Shown: one piece after another, positions 16,969 through 26,170 of the stretch | Layout: every line of letters starts with the position of its first letter | Position numbering within the stretch: position 1 is the first letter of the stretch | From: Halobacteriovorax sp. DA5 | GTDB taxonomy: Bacteria; Bdellovibrionota; Bacteriovoracia; Bacteriovoracales; Bacteriovoracaceae | NCBI RefSeq assembly: GCF_002903145.1 | Contig: NZ_PPDJ01000002.1 | Coordinates: forward strand, 636,672 to 700,671 | DNA length: 64,000 bases | Reading direction: 5' to 3' | The notes under the pieces: generated by a model | Database searches by the model: none | Seen by the model: the letters and a program-made list of their open reading frames with translations, nothing else | Told to the model about the DNA's origin: nothing | Translations under genes and position numbers: made by a program

Positions 16969-17377
16969 ATTTTCCATTATCGCATTAGTACTCACTTCAT
17001 GTGCTACGAAGCAAAAACCAGTGAAGCCTCTCACTCAAAGAGAGAGGCAGCTACTCTATTATAAGAAACTTCGTGCGGCAAAATGGGAAGAAATCACTAA
17101 AAAGCGCAAACAGCAAGAGCGCAGCTATCACAGAGACACTAAAATCACGATTAAAACGAAAAGGCAGAAACCTGCTCCTAAAAAAGTTTCACCAGTAATT
17201 CCTGTTGATCCTAATGAGCAGAGAATCGAGATTGAACAACTAATTTCATTCCATTGCATTAAAGAGAGAATGGATAATTGTGATGAATTATCGACTAAAA
17301 TTTATGAGAATTGCCTCCAAGAGTTTAACCCTGGAGACAAGAGACTTACATACTGTGTAACAAAAGCACTAAAGTAG
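16949..17377 (+). CDS. Small basic lipoprotein, unknown
   Basis: 142 aa from the ATG at 16949. Lipobox LTSC (Cys near residue 18) follows a short hydrophobic signal. The next 60 residues are very basic and helical; the C-terminal 40 carry four Cys (HCIKERMDNC ... NCLQEF ... TYC). The start lies inside the endonuclease gene's last 20 bases, so the two are translationally coupled. Function unknown. Confidence 0.65.
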   Translation: MLLKIFKFSIIALVLTSCATKQKPVKPLTQRERQLLYYKKLRAAKWEEITKKRKQQERSYHRDTKITIKTKRQKPAPKKVSPVIPVDPNEQRIEIEQLISFHCIKERMDNCDELSTKIYENCLQEFNPGDKRLTYCVTKALK

Positions 17378-17380
17378 AGA

Positions 17381-17685
17381 TTAGTTACCTACCTTCTTAT
17401 CAGAATTATCTCCAGACTTTTCAAATTCTTCTAACTCTATTTCTGCTTTCTTTCTAAGTTCTTCTTGTTTTTTCTTTAAGGCCTCTTTCTGCTTACGTCT
17501 CTCCGCGAGATCACGAACTACATTTACTCGTTCAGCACTAGGCCCACCTGCTTTCCCAGCTTTTCCTCATCATCCTCATTTGTCTTTTCTGTTTTCTTTG
17601 GCTTTGGCCTTGAAAAATGCCAATAAGCCTTCACAAGCTCCTTGGCCTCTTTTTCTTCTAGCTTTAGTCTTTCTTTTAAATTCAT
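17381..17685 (-). CDS. Charged coiled-coil protein joined by a -1 frameshift (or broken gene)
   Basis: The start is the ATG at 17685, with AAGGAG 5 bases before it. Frame 0 gives 53 residues and stops at 17524. The -1 frame is open from about 17566 to a TAA at 17381 and adds a Lys/Glu-rich helix with no start codon of its own. The frames meet at the heptamer G GGA AAG (17557-17551), in exactly the phase X XXY YYZ used for -1 slippage, with GAGGA about 7 bases upstream as in dnaX-type signals. The joined product would be about 102 aa, highly charged and probably coiled coil. Either programmed frameshifting or an indel/assembly error explains it. No family recognised. Confidence 0.6.
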
Positions 17686-17844
17686 TATTACTCCTTGCCA
17701 AAATATTTTGGTAGTCATCAGTACTTATATTTGGCCATATGAATCAATTCACATCAACTTAAGTTAGTTATAGATTTCCAAACTCAGTTAAAATTAACTT
17801 TGTGTTAAGTTTTTCAATTATTTTTAAACATTAGAGTCTGCTTA

Positions 17845-17873
17845 TTGAGTAAAATAAAGATCAGATGTATAAT
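17845..17873 (+). promoter_or_regulatory. Sigma70-type promoter for a leaderless transcript
   Basis: TTGAGT, a 17-base spacer, and a perfect TATAAT. Transcription should start 6-8 bases later, at about 17880, which is directly at the ATG at 17882. No ribosome-binding site precedes that ATG. Confidence 0.7.
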
Positions 17874-17881
17874 TCTAGAAC

Positions 17882-18337
17882 ATGAAGAGTTTAGTTATAA
17901 ATACCATTGTAAATGCGAGTGTCGATGAAATTTTGAATAATTTCAATGCAGATACTATGCAAGAAGCAACACCTCCTTTTATCAATTTGGAAGTTCCACG
18001 CTTTGATGGTAATTCAGTTTCTGATCAGACTCATCTAATTACTTCGATCCTTGGCCACTACCAATCTTGGGTAATCGAAGTCACTCAAAAGAAAGAAACT
18101 TCTGATGGGATCATTATTCGAACAGAGGCCATCGAAACTCCATTTCCTTTCACAATGTGGATTCATACTTATCATATTCGCGATATTGGAAATGGGAAAA
18201 CTAAGATCACTGATAATATCAAATATAAAACAGAAAATTTTGCATTTGATTTACTCATTTACCCAATTATCTATTTCATTATGTACTACAGAAAGCCAAT
18301 CTTAATGGATAAGTACAATAAAGAACTAAATATTTAA
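17882..18337 (+). CDS. SRPBCC (START-like) family protein
   Basis: 151 aa. Alternating beta pattern with a long C-terminal helix; the N-terminal VNASVDEILNNF and the central LGHYQSWVIEVTQ are typical of the polyketide-cyclase/START-like fold that binds hydrophobic ligands. The ligand is unknown. First gene of an operon: tapT starts 3 bases after its stop and bpt 15 bases after that. Predicted to be translated without a leader. Confidence 0.65.
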   Translation: MKSLVINTIVNASVDEILNNFNADTMQEATPPFINLEVPRFDGNSVSDQTHLITSILGHYQSWVIEVTQKKETSDGIIIRTEAIETPFPFTMWIHTYHIRDIGNGKTKITDNIKYKTENFAFDLLIYPIIYFIMYYRKPILMDKYNKELNI

Positions 18338-18340
18338 ACT

Positions 18341-18928
18341 ATGGCCAAGAGAAATCATTGTCAAAAATGTCAACGTCCACAAGGGCTGTGTCTATGTCAC
18401 ACAATTGAAAATGTGACATTAAAAAATAAATTGATTATTTTCCAAGATGAAAAAGAGGCCCTTCATCCGTTCAATACAGCGAGGTTGGCCAAGCTAGTTG
18501 CACCTGATATTGAACTTGTCTCAAGTGAAAATATCACAGAAGAACGAATCCAAGAAATAAGAGAGACAAGGCCATTTCTACTTTTTAAAAATGAAAATTC
18601 AATCCCATTAAATACTGAAAATATTCACTTACTTCAGAGCAAGAATATCGTCGTTCTTGACGGTACGTGGAAGAAGGCCAGAAAAATCTATCATACTTGG
18701 CCGGCCCTAAGTGAGCTACCATGCTATCACCTCGAGCTAGATGATCAGAAAACAATCTATCAAAGTATTCGAAAGTCATGTGGTGAAACTCACCTCTCTA
18801 CACTTGAGGCCATCGCTGTAACTCTTGAAGTCCTTGGTGAAATAAATGAAGTACAAGTTAAACAATTTTTAGCGCCATTAAAAGAGCTTATAAAACAGCA
18901 AGAAGCCTTCCATCAAAGACCTAATTAA
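18341..18928 (+). CDS. tapT: DTW-domain tRNA aminocarboxypropyltransferase
   Basis: 195 aa. N-terminal Cys cluster CQKCQRPQGLCLC, the HPFNTARLAKL block, the defining VLDGTWKKAR (DTW) motif and a late ETHLSTLEA. The family (TapT/YfiP) adds an acp group from SAM to uridine 47 in the tRNA variable loop. It sits 3 bases after the SRPBCC stop and upstream of bpt, a translation-linked pairing. Confidence 0.88.
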   Translation: MAKRNHCQKCQRPQGLCLCHTIENVTLKNKLIIFQDEKEALHPFNTARLAKLVAPDIELVSSENITEERIQEIRETRPFLLFKNENSIPLNTENIHLLQSKNIVVLDGTWKKARKIYHTWPALSELPCYHLELDDQKTIYQSIRKSCGETHLSTLEAIAVTLEVLGEINEVQVKQFLAPLKELIKQQEAFHQRPN

Positions 18929-18943
18929 TGCTATCATGATTCA

Positions 18944-19654
18944 ATGAAAATGATTCTAAGCCCTCGAATTAGCGATCTTGATCAATGTCCATATTTAAAA
19001 GAAGAGATGGAACAACATGAGTTCTTCTTTAGTTCAGAGTTAAGTGATACCGAACTAGACTTTCTACTTGAGCGCGGCTGGCGTAAATTTGGTCAATTCA
19101 TCTTTAGACCTTTATGCCCAAATTGTCAGAAATGTATTCCAATACGAGTCGAGTTAAAAAAATTTTCCCTCTCAAAAAACCAGTCAAAATTTTTAAAGAG
19201 AAATCATAACAAAGGTTTACAGGTTAAGTTTTCGCCGCTGCTATATAGACAAAAGCATTTTGAAATCTATCGTCTGCATGGACAAAACCGCTTTGTCGAC
19301 AGTATTGATGCTACAATTATTGATAACGAGCTACTATTTAAGGAAACGTTTTATCGCTTTACAGGAACTCAACTTCTTAGCGAAATATTTTTCGAAAATA
19401 AACTCATCGCTTTTGGAATTTTGGAGCAATCCCAAAATGCTTTAAGTAGCGTTTACTTTTGTTACGATCCGAGTTTTGAAAAAATGAGTCTTGGGCATCT
19501 AGGCGCCCTTGCTGAAATTATCCATGCAAAGAATATGGGACTTGAATATTACTATCTCGGTTACTGGATTGAAGAAAACGAATTTATGAAATACAAGTCT
19601 CGATACATGCCTTATCAGCTCTATGACTGGAGTTCGAAAAGTTGGGAGAGCTAA
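18944..19654 (+). CDS. bpt: Aspartate/glutamate leucyltransferase
   Basis: 236 aa, typical length. The Cys pair in FRPLCPNCQKCIPIRV and FKETFYRFTG ... YYLGYWIE blocks mark the bacterial ATE/Bpt family, which transfers Leu from Leu-tRNA to proteins starting with Asp or Glu and so exposes an N-degron. With aat at 60149 the genome has both N-end-rule transferases. The stop overlaps the AlkB-like stop on the other strand by 4 bases. Confidence 0.9.
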   Translation: MKMILSPRISDLDQCPYLKEEMEQHEFFFSSELSDTELDFLLERGWRKFGQFIFRPLCPNCQKCIPIRVELKKFSLSKNQSKFLKRNHNKGLQVKFSPLLYRQKHFEIYRLHGQNRFVDSIDATIIDNELLFKETFYRFTGTQLLSEIFFENKLIAFGILEQSQNALSSVYFCYDPSFEKMSLGHLGALAEIIHAKNMGLEYYYLGYWIEENEFMKYKSRYMPYQLYDWSSKSWES

Positions 19655-20265
19655 TCGACGATATAGCGAAAAGTTAAGTTTATTCTTTCATCAACTTGCT
19701 TTGCCGTTTTATTGAGTTGATGTTTCCAATTATGTTGAAGTGCTCCTTTCATAATCAAAAGACTTTTATCTTCCAAATTAATTTCAACTTTTTCTATAGA
19801 CTTATCAAAACGATGCTTTAAAACAAACTTACGAGACTCTCCGAAAGATGCCGATGCAATTACTGGATTTCTTCCAAGGCTTGCCTCATCGTCACTATGC
19901 CAAGCTGCATAGTCGGATCCATCTCGATAAAGGTTACAGAGACACCCATTGAATTGATGCTTCGTTATCTTTTCGATCTCTTCTTTCAAAACACTAAGTT
20001 TGTCATTCCAGTCGATACGGGGAAGTATTACACCAGAATAACTATATTCCTTATCATCACTATACCAAGCATGGAGCCTTGGTATTGCATGTGTTTTTCC
20101 ATATAGTGTGATTTCACCTTCTTGCCATTTAATTGAATTTCTCAAGTCATCAAATTCAATCTTAGTCTTTGCAAAGAAATTAGGATAGTAAATCGCAGTA
20201 CCACCTTTTAGATCGTAAACGACTTCTTCATTTTCATTTGTACCAAAGAGATCAAATTGATTCAT
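19651..20265 (-). CDS. AlkB-like Fe(II)/2-oxoglutarate dioxygenase
   Basis: 204 aa. The iron site HxD is in YAAWHSDDEASLG, the distal His in GALQHNWKH, and the 2-oxoglutarate Arg residues in DERINLTFRY. NLYRDGSDYAAWHSDDE resembles the ALKBH2/3-type alkylated-DNA repair enzymes, which remove 1-meA and 3-meC. The substrate could also be RNA. Single gene. Confidence 0.88.
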   Translation of the reverse strand: MNQFDLFGTNENEEVVYDLKGGTAIYYPNFFAKTKIEFDDLRNSIKWQEGEITLYGKTHAIPRLHAWYSDDKEYSYSGVILPRIDWNDKLSVLKEEIEKITKHQFNGCLCNLYRDGSDYAAWHSDDEASLGRNPVIASASFGESRKFVLKHRFDKSIEKVEINLEDKSLLIMKGALQHNWKHQLNKTAKQVDERINLTFRYIVD

Positions 20266-20302
20266 CTATTTCCTAAAATTACCTAAAATTCACTAGAACT
20301 CA

Positions 20303-21109
20303 CTAGAACTCAAAGTTAAGCAACCCTAAGTAAGCCGTGGCCGCATCAAACTTATACCCATCAATATTATATAAAGAATAGCCTAATGTTAAGTATGGGT
20401 TCCATGCTGCAATCTTAAAATCCATTCTCACACCAAGATCACTAATTGTTGTATCTAAATTATAGCATTGGCCACCATCACAAAAATCAGTCTCTCCATA
20501 GTTAAACGAAGAATAAGCACCAAGACCAAACCCACGAGTAAGCATATATGTATAAGATAAATTCACTCCTGCACCCGAATATTCAATCTCATTTAAAATA
20601 TCATAATCAAAACCATCTTCTAATGTAATAGAATCTGCTTCCATTGTACGGATTGAAAGGCCAATACGAAATTTATGATTATTTATTTTTTTAACGCCAC
20701 TAACAGCAAGCTCACTACCAACTAAGTGTAAATCTGCGCCATAATAATCAACAGTAGAAGAAATAGCACTGATTCCTAGTTGAACCTTTAGGTTATCTTT
20801 ACTGCTTTCAAGCTCAGGGGCAATCATCACTTTAGTACTATTAATATCATTATGTAGCTGTTGAGTTGTTGCATCTAACTCCTGCTTTGGTGCTTCGACA
20901 ACTACTTCTTGTACCAGCACTTCCTCTTTTTTAGGACTGAGTGATTTTGCGATTTCCTTTGCAAGCTCTTGCTTTACAAGCGAACGCATCTGTTCATCTT
21001 TGATTGTCGCATTGATTTTTTCAACTTGAGTATTATACTCTTCTAAAGATAGGCCAAATGTTTGAGTAGATAATGCCAAAATAAATATTAAAGATAAAAC
21101 TCTCTTCAC
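20303..21109 (-). CDS. Outer-membrane beta-barrel protein, unknown
   Basis: The start is taken as GTG at 21109 because GGGGGA precedes it closely; an ATG at 21121 would put that purine run inside the gene. About 268 aa: signal peptide (ending TFG), a charged coiled-coil part (about residues 25-75), then alternating beta strands ending in an aromatic residue (NFEF), as barrel proteins inserted by BamA do. Contains one likely disulfide (FCDGGQCYN). Function unknown. Confidence 0.65.
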   Translation of the reverse strand: MKRVLSLIFILALSTQTFGLSLEEYNTQVEKINATIKDEQMRSLVKQELAKEIAKSLSPKKEEVLVQEVVVEAPKQELDATTQQLHNDINSTKVMIAPELESSKDNLKVQLGISAISSTVDYYGADLHLVGSELAVSGVKKINNHKFRIGLSIRTMEADSITLEDGFDYDILNEIEYSGAGVNLSYTYMLTRGFGLGAYSSFNYGETDFCDGGQCYNLDTTISDLGVRMDFKIAAWNPYLTLGYSLYNIDGYKFDAATAYLGLLNFEF

Positions 21110-21397
21110 TTCTTCCCCCATGCTCTTATTTCCATATATATAAGCAACCTAGAGGCCAAAAAATTTCATACAATTCTAGCAACTTAGAAATAAGCATTGC
21201 ACATTTTCTAAACAAAAAGACTAATCTTAGAACAATTTTAAATATTGAGAGCGAAAAGATTCTAAACGCCACGAAAAAGACACGGCCAAAAAAGCGTAAA
21301 AGATGCCTAAGTATCTAAAATTGCAATAAATCTTATATAATACTAAGGGTATGAACTTAATTTCGATAAAATACTCTTATAAGCTGAGGAGATCGCT

Positions 21398-23164
21398 ATG
21401 AAAATGGCAAGCGGACATTTTATAACTATAAAGAAGTTAATTATAACTCTTGTATCATGGTCGATGCTTTTGACTCCGATGGCCTATGCGCAAGAACAAA
21501 CTGAAGTAAACACACAGGCCCAGTCACAAGAACAAGTCCAAACTCAAACTGAACAAGAAGACGGCCGCACAGAAGTTCAAAAAAAATCTGACCCGAATTA
21601 CTGTTATCACGATGGTACAAATCAGAAGTGTGATGGAGGTAATGTTTATAATTGTCACCTTGAACAATGTGTAAGCGCTAATGATAATAAAAACTACAAT
21701 ATGGAATACCAAAATTGTGGGATCGATGAAAAATGTCAGGAAGATCTAAAAGCTGATGCAAAGCTTTTTACAAATCATAAGACAAGTGGACCAAAAGGAG
21801 CATCTGATACGATGAGCTACCTTGCTGCCGCTGCACAAGTAGGTCAAGGATGTGTTCTGCTTTTTGGTGGAATGTGCCAGTCAGATGGAATTGGGGCCAT
21901 GCTTTCAGGTGCAATAATTCTTGCGGTAGCTCTCATGTCGGCCATGGGTGATGGTTATAAGAAAAAATTTAAAAGTTATAAAGATGCTCTTGCTAAACTT
22001 GATGAGAACGATGAAAAAGCATGGAACCACCAAACACAAAGAGTTGCTCTAGAAACAGAAGTTCAACTTTTAAAAGATATGGAAAAGGCGGCCCAGGATA
22101 AAATGAAGCATCATAAGAGAATTATGATGATGATTACAATCTCAACAGCGATTGCGGCCATCTGTGCTGCACTTACAATTTTTGGCTGTCCAGCTTCAAA
22201 TCCGTGTACCTACTGGGTACTAGGGCTAGGTGCAGTGGCCCTTATGCTAGAAAACCAGGCCCTATCCACAGCAAAGAAGGCCCACAAAAGTGCAAAGAGC
22301 GCCAGAGAAAAGACAGAGGTTGTTCTTAAGAAGCTTATGGCCCGCTATAATAACCAATACAACCCTGCTTCAAGCCAGAAGACATCAGTTGCTAGTGCTA
22401 TGGCCACACCAGGTGCTCAAGGACTTGGAATGAATAATAACCAAGAAACATTTGATGTTGATGAAGTGAAGTCAGAAAAACTTAAAACAATTCCAAAGCT
22501 TGATATTAAAATGGGATCTCTTGGAACGACTGGTGAAACTTTTGCAAATACAATTGGACTTAGTGAAGTACAAGGCGGATACAACAAAACAAAGAAGACT
22601 GGAAATTCTAAATATGTAAATGAGGCCCTTGATAATAATGCCGCTAAAATTAATAAAGCAGCTAATCGCGTCCTAAAAGCACTGGCAAAATCAGACAAGA
22701 CAAACGATAAGGCCAAGAAGGCAATCAACGCGATTCTTAATCCAGCAGCGAATAAAAGATATCTTGCCGATACTCTTGCTGGACACGTATCCCCTGTTCA
22801 AATGGCACTGAATTACAGAAGGGCCGGTGGGACAAATGCATCAAGAGATATTGCAAAGAACTCTCAAGAGCTTGAAAAAGGAACAGGAGAAGGACTTGCT
22901 GTAGCTTATGACCCAGCCTCTAAAGACTATCTAAATAAACTTAAAAATCAATTAAATGGTTTTGAGAACTTACTTGATAGTGATGATGGTGTTATGGCGC
23001 TTTCTAATTATGACCCTACAGTAAATGAAGACGCTGTTGAACAATTAAATGACGACGAGATCATTGAAGATAAAGGAACAATCCACAAGGACTCAAAGCT
23101 GTCCCTGTGGAAAATTATTTCAAATCGTTACAATGTAATTAAATTAAAAAAGACACTAGAATAA
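21398..23164 (+). CDS. Large secreted/membrane protein, unknown
   Basis: 588 aa. Signal peptide (ending AYA, about residue 31), a Gln/Glu/Thr-rich stretch (to about 60), a Cys-rich segment with at least six Cys (65-115), hydrophobic segments near 140-190 and 245-295 that could span a membrane, an intervening coiled coil, then a long polar Ala/Asn/Lys-rich C-terminal half. TGAGGAG is a strong ribosome-binding site. No family recognised. The hydrophobic hairpins between soluble regions would suit an envelope-spanning or surface component. Confidence 0.65.
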   Translation: MKMASGHFITIKKLIITLVSWSMLLTPMAYAQEQTEVNTQAQSQEQVQTQTEQEDGRTEVQKKSDPNYCYHDGTNQKCDGGNVYNCHLEQCVSANDNKNYNMEYQNCGIDEKCQEDLKADAKLFTNHKTSGPKGASDTMSYLAAAAQVGQGCVLLFGGMCQSDGIGAMLSGAIILAVALMSAMGDGYKKKFKSYKDALAKLDENDEKAWNHQTQRVALETEVQLLKDMEKAAQDKMKHHKRIMMMITISTAIAAICAALTIFGCPASNPCTYWVLGLGAVALMLENQALSTAKKAHKSAKSAREKTEVVLKKLMARYNNQYNPASSQKTSVASAMATPGAQGLGMNNNQETFDVDEVKSEKLKTIPKLDIKMGSLGTTGETFANTIGLSEVQGGYNKTKKTGNSKYVNEALDNNAAKINKAANRVLKALAKSDKTNDKAKKAINAILNPAANKRYLADTLAGHVSPVQMALNYRRAGGTNASRDIAKNSQELEKGTGEGLAVAYDPASKDYLNKLKNQLNGFENLLDSDDGVMALSNYDPTVNEDAVEQLNDDEIIEDKGTIHKDSKLSLWKIISNRYNVIKLKKTLE

Positions 23165-23168
23165 TTGA

Positions 23169-24245
23169 TTAGGCTTCACAGCAGCTGTCATCTCTTAGAG
23201 ACTGTTGTGAAGCTTTACTAGCTTCTATCTCATCACTTATCCTCTTAAATTCCTTTAAAAAGATATGCTTAAATTTTACCATTTCGTAATTAGCTGAAAC
23301 CCCATGGCGCTTCTTAGGATCTTCATCAGGAATCCCTACTTGTACAGGGTATCTAAGTGATAAGTAATCAGCAGGAAGCTCATGAACTCCTACACCATAT
23401 GGTAAAAACTTATTTCCATTTGTAAGAACAGGTCTTCCACAACTTAACGCTTTCAAAGAGAAGTGAGGAAATTTATCTGTTGTATCGATCAGATACTTAG
23501 TACCTGCTAAAAGAGGAGCTAACTCACCTGAACAACGATCTCCAAAGAAAAGCTCCGGATGCTTTTGCGCATACATCCCTAAGTGATCATGCTTTCCGAT
23601 AAACTTAAACTTCTTATCACCGTAAATATCGATGATCTTATAAACTTCAGAGCTCGTCAGAGGCTCACAGTTAATTAGAAAGTAGTCTCGATTAAACATT
23701 CCTTCAGGAAGGATCTTGTAATCTTTTAATGCAATTGCCGGTGTAACCTGAGTAGCATTTGGAAACTCTTCTAAAATAGCTTCTTCATTAGACCAAAGAG
23801 TATTGGCCCTTTTTAAATACTTTCTCTGCTTAGTACGAGTGAAGGCCTTAAAGAAGAATTCCTTGAATGAAGACTTCTTTTTAATTGAATTGATATCTTC
23901 AACAAAATAAGTGAATAAATAAGTGTCATCACACATTTTGATTTCTTGAGAAAACCCACGAGAAAGATTAACGACTAGATCAACACTACATGGAATAAAA
24001 AGTCCTCTTGCAGCTCCGTGAACAAGGTGAGATTTATCAACTAAATCTTCCCAAGACTTAACAAAGCGATTTAAGAATGTTGAATGAATCTTTCTTTGTT
24101 CAACAGGTCCTAGAACTTGACCTTGTCTATGAACAAGAGTGTAGAGCTCAACGTTATCACCGATAACACCCATGATGGTTTCTAGACACTCAATATAATA
24201 ATCTCTTTCAATGACAGCATCACAGCTAACAACAACTTTTAACAT
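23169..24245 (-). CDS. Glycosyltransferase (GT4-like)
   Basis: 358 aa. A Rossmann-like N-terminal half, RANTLWSNEEAILEEFP in the middle, and a C-terminal GT-B part with HFSLKALSCGRPVLTNG, where the usual E-x7-E motif is replaced by a Leu/Ser version. This points to the GT4 group that builds envelope glycans. It lies 15 bases after the UDP-glucuronate decarboxylase stop, so a UDP-xylose-type donor is a reasonable guess. The C-terminus ends in a Cys pair (SCCEA). Confidence 0.65.
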   Translation of the reverse strand: MLKVVVSCDAVIERDYYIECLETIMGVIGDNVELYTLVHRQGQVLGPVEQRKIHSTFLNRFVKSWEDLVDKSHLVHGAARGLFIPCSVDLVVNLSRGFSQEIKMCDDTYLFTYFVEDINSIKKKSSFKEFFFKAFTRTKQRKYLKRANTLWSNEEAILEEFPNATQVTPAIALKDYKILPEGMFNRDYFLINCEPLTSSEVYKIIDIYGDKKFKFIGKHDHLGMYAQKHPELFFGDRCSGELAPLLAGTKYLIDTTDKFPHFSLKALSCGRPVLTNGNKFLPYGVGVHELPADYLSLRYPVQVGIPDEDPKKRHGVSANYEMVKFKHIFLKEFKRISDEIEASKASQQSLRDDSCCEA

Positions 24246-24260
24246 ATATTTTCTCTATAC

Positions 24261-25226
24261 CTATTTTTTAATATCTCTAAAGTATTTTGCAGTTTCTTCA
24301 ATCCCTTGCGCAAAAGTAACTTTTGGCAAGTATCCTAGTTTCATAACACGATTAATATCTGGTCTTCTACGTTTTGGATCATCTTTTGGTAATTCTTGAT
24401 AAGTAAGTTTTGAAGAAGACTCAAGTGCATCAACGATTAACTCTCCAGTTTCCTTAATTGTATACTCATCAGGGTTTCCAATATTATATGGCATGTGATC
24501 CCCAAGCATTAGAACGTGATCGATTGCATTTGCAAGATCAGTTACATAACAGAAAGAGCGAGTTTGACTTCCATCACCATAAACAGTGATATCTTCTCCT
24601 TCAAGCGCTTGGTTAATAAAGTTTGGAATAACACGTCCATCATCAGGGCGCATACGAGGTCCATATGTGTTAAAGATACGAATGATTCGAGTATCGACTT
24701 CGTACTTTCTGTAATAAGTCATAGTTAAGGCTTCAGCGTAGCGTTTTGCTTCATCATAACAGCTTCTTGGCCCAATTGGATTAACATGACCAACATAGTC
24801 TTCAACTTGTGGGTGAATCTCAGGATCACCGTAGACTTCAGAAGTTGATGCTTCAAGAAATCTTGCACCATGATCCTTAGCTAGCTCTAGCAAATGCTGA
24901 GTTCCAATAGAGTTTACCATCATGATTTCAAGAGGAATGACCTTGAAGTCAATTGGAGAAGCAGGAGAAGCCAGAGATAGGATATAATCAAATTTCACAT
25001 CACCAAAGTCAGGAAGACCCTTGATAATATCGCATTCTGTGAAGTGAAAGTTTTCATACTTAGATAGAAGCTCAATATTTGACTTTGAACCAGTAATAAA
25101 ATTATCTAACCCATACACAGTTGCACCTTTTTCAAGATAAAGCTGAGCGACAGTTGAAGGAACAAAGCCAGCAGCACCTGCGATTAAAAAATTCTTCCCC
25201 TTATGGTCCATTGGTAATTGGTTCAT
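24261..25226 (-). CDS. UDP-glucuronic acid decarboxylase-like SDR epimerase
   Basis: 321 aa extended SDR. NAD-binding motif GAAGFVPSTVAQLYL (a variant of GxxGxxG), catalytic Tyr/Lys in CYDEAKRYAE, and the RIFNTYGPRMRPDDGRV and YGDGSQTRSFCYV blocks typical of Uxs. The family decarboxylates UDP-glucuronate to UDP-xylose. The GFVPS substitution in the dinucleotide loop is unusual. It is in an operon with trmFO, the DMT transporter (18 bases upstream) and a glycosyltransferase. Confidence 0.8.
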   Translation of the reverse strand: MNQLPMDHKGKNFLIAGAAGFVPSTVAQLYLEKGATVYGLDNFITGSKSNIELLSKYENFHFTECDIIKGLPDFGDVKFDYILSLASPASPIDFKVIPLEIMMVNSIGTQHLLELAKDHGARFLEASTSEVYGDPEIHPQVEDYVGHVNPIGPRSCYDEAKRYAEALTMTYYRKYEVDTRIIRIFNTYGPRMRPDDGRVIPNFINQALEGEDITVYGDGSQTRSFCYVTDLANAIDHVLMLGDHMPYNIGNPDEYTIKETGELIVDALESSSKLTYQELPKDDPKRRRPDINRVMKLGYLPKVTFAQGIEETAKYFRDIKK

Positions 25227-25243
25227 CTAAACTCCTGATATAT

Positions 25244-26170
25244 TTAATTTACTTGTACATTTAATTCGTGTTTTCTATTGGCCAATTGTAGCATCGTCGA
25301 TCCGAGCAGTAAAAATGCTCCACCCAAAAGCTGAACGACAGTAAGTCTTTGATCAAGGGCTACCCAGTTGATTATGACTGCAAAAAATGGAAAAGACATC
25401 TCTGCAATTGTACAAACCTTAGCTGAAACTTGGCCAAGCCCTTTGTAGTAGAAATACATTCCAAAGATCCCCGAGATCAGGGCCAAGATACTAACTTTTC
25501 CCCATAGCTCAATTGGAAAATTGAGCCCTGTGCCACTTGCTATCATAAAAGGAATAATTGCCATTAATCCTACGACAAAGCGCAAAGACATAACTTCTTT
25601 TTCAATCCAATTGCTCTTCATAAGATACTTGCCAAAGACAGTCGCACTCCCCCAACTAATAACAGAGACGAGGGCAAGACAAAGTCCATACAGAGACGAG
25701 CGATCAAAACTAACCTGGCCAGCTTTAATTAAATTAATGGCACTATTAATGTCTTGATAACTAATAAGTATCGCACCAAATAAAGAGACAGCTGCCCATA
25801 ATAGAAAACGCTTTGTGATGCGCTCTTTTAAAATAAGATAAGCAAGACTTATCGCTATAAATGGTTGAAGTTTTTGTAATAGAATAACAAGCGATGGATT
25901 TAAAAGAGCAAATGACTTTGTAAAAGTTAGTGTTGCGATTGCCGAGCCCATGGCACCAATCATAAAAAAGCAAAGCATTTCAAATGGCTTCATTTTCATG
26001 ATCTTCTTTCTGGCCATATAAAGTGTTGGCAAGAAGAGGATTGTTAAGAAAAGGTGCTCACCAAATACAATGATCTCACTACTATTGTACTTATAAAGCA
26101 GTGGATAACGAATAAGCGTATCCAGCGCCCAAATAAAGCAAGCAATGAGAATAAAAACTAAACCTTTCAC
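25244..26170 (-). CDS. DMT-superfamily (EamA) transporter
   Basis: 308 aa with ten hydrophobic segments arranged as two five-helix EamA repeats. Members export amino acids or other small metabolites; the substrate cannot be read from the sequence. The start overlaps the trmFO stop by 4 bases (ATGA), so it is translationally coupled. Confidence 0.85.
   Translation of the reverse strand: MKGLVFILIACFIWALDTLIRYPLLYKYNSSEIIVFGEHLFLTILFLPTLYMARKKIMKMKPFEMLCFFMIGAMGSAIATLTFTKSFALLNPSLVILLQKLQPFIAISLAYLILKERITKRFLLWAAVSLFGAILISYQDINSAINLIKAGQVSFDRSSLYGLCLALVSVISWGSATVFGKYLMKSNWIEKEVMSLRFVVGLMAIIPFMIASGTGLNFPIELWGKVSILALISGIFGMYFYYKGLGQVSAKVCTIAEMSFPFFAVIINWVALDQRLTVVQLLGGAFLLLGSTMLQLANRKHELNVQVN

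Noticed and set aside
21336..21341. TATAAT upstream of the 588-aa gene
   Set aside because: No acceptable -35 at the right distance, so I did not call a promoter.
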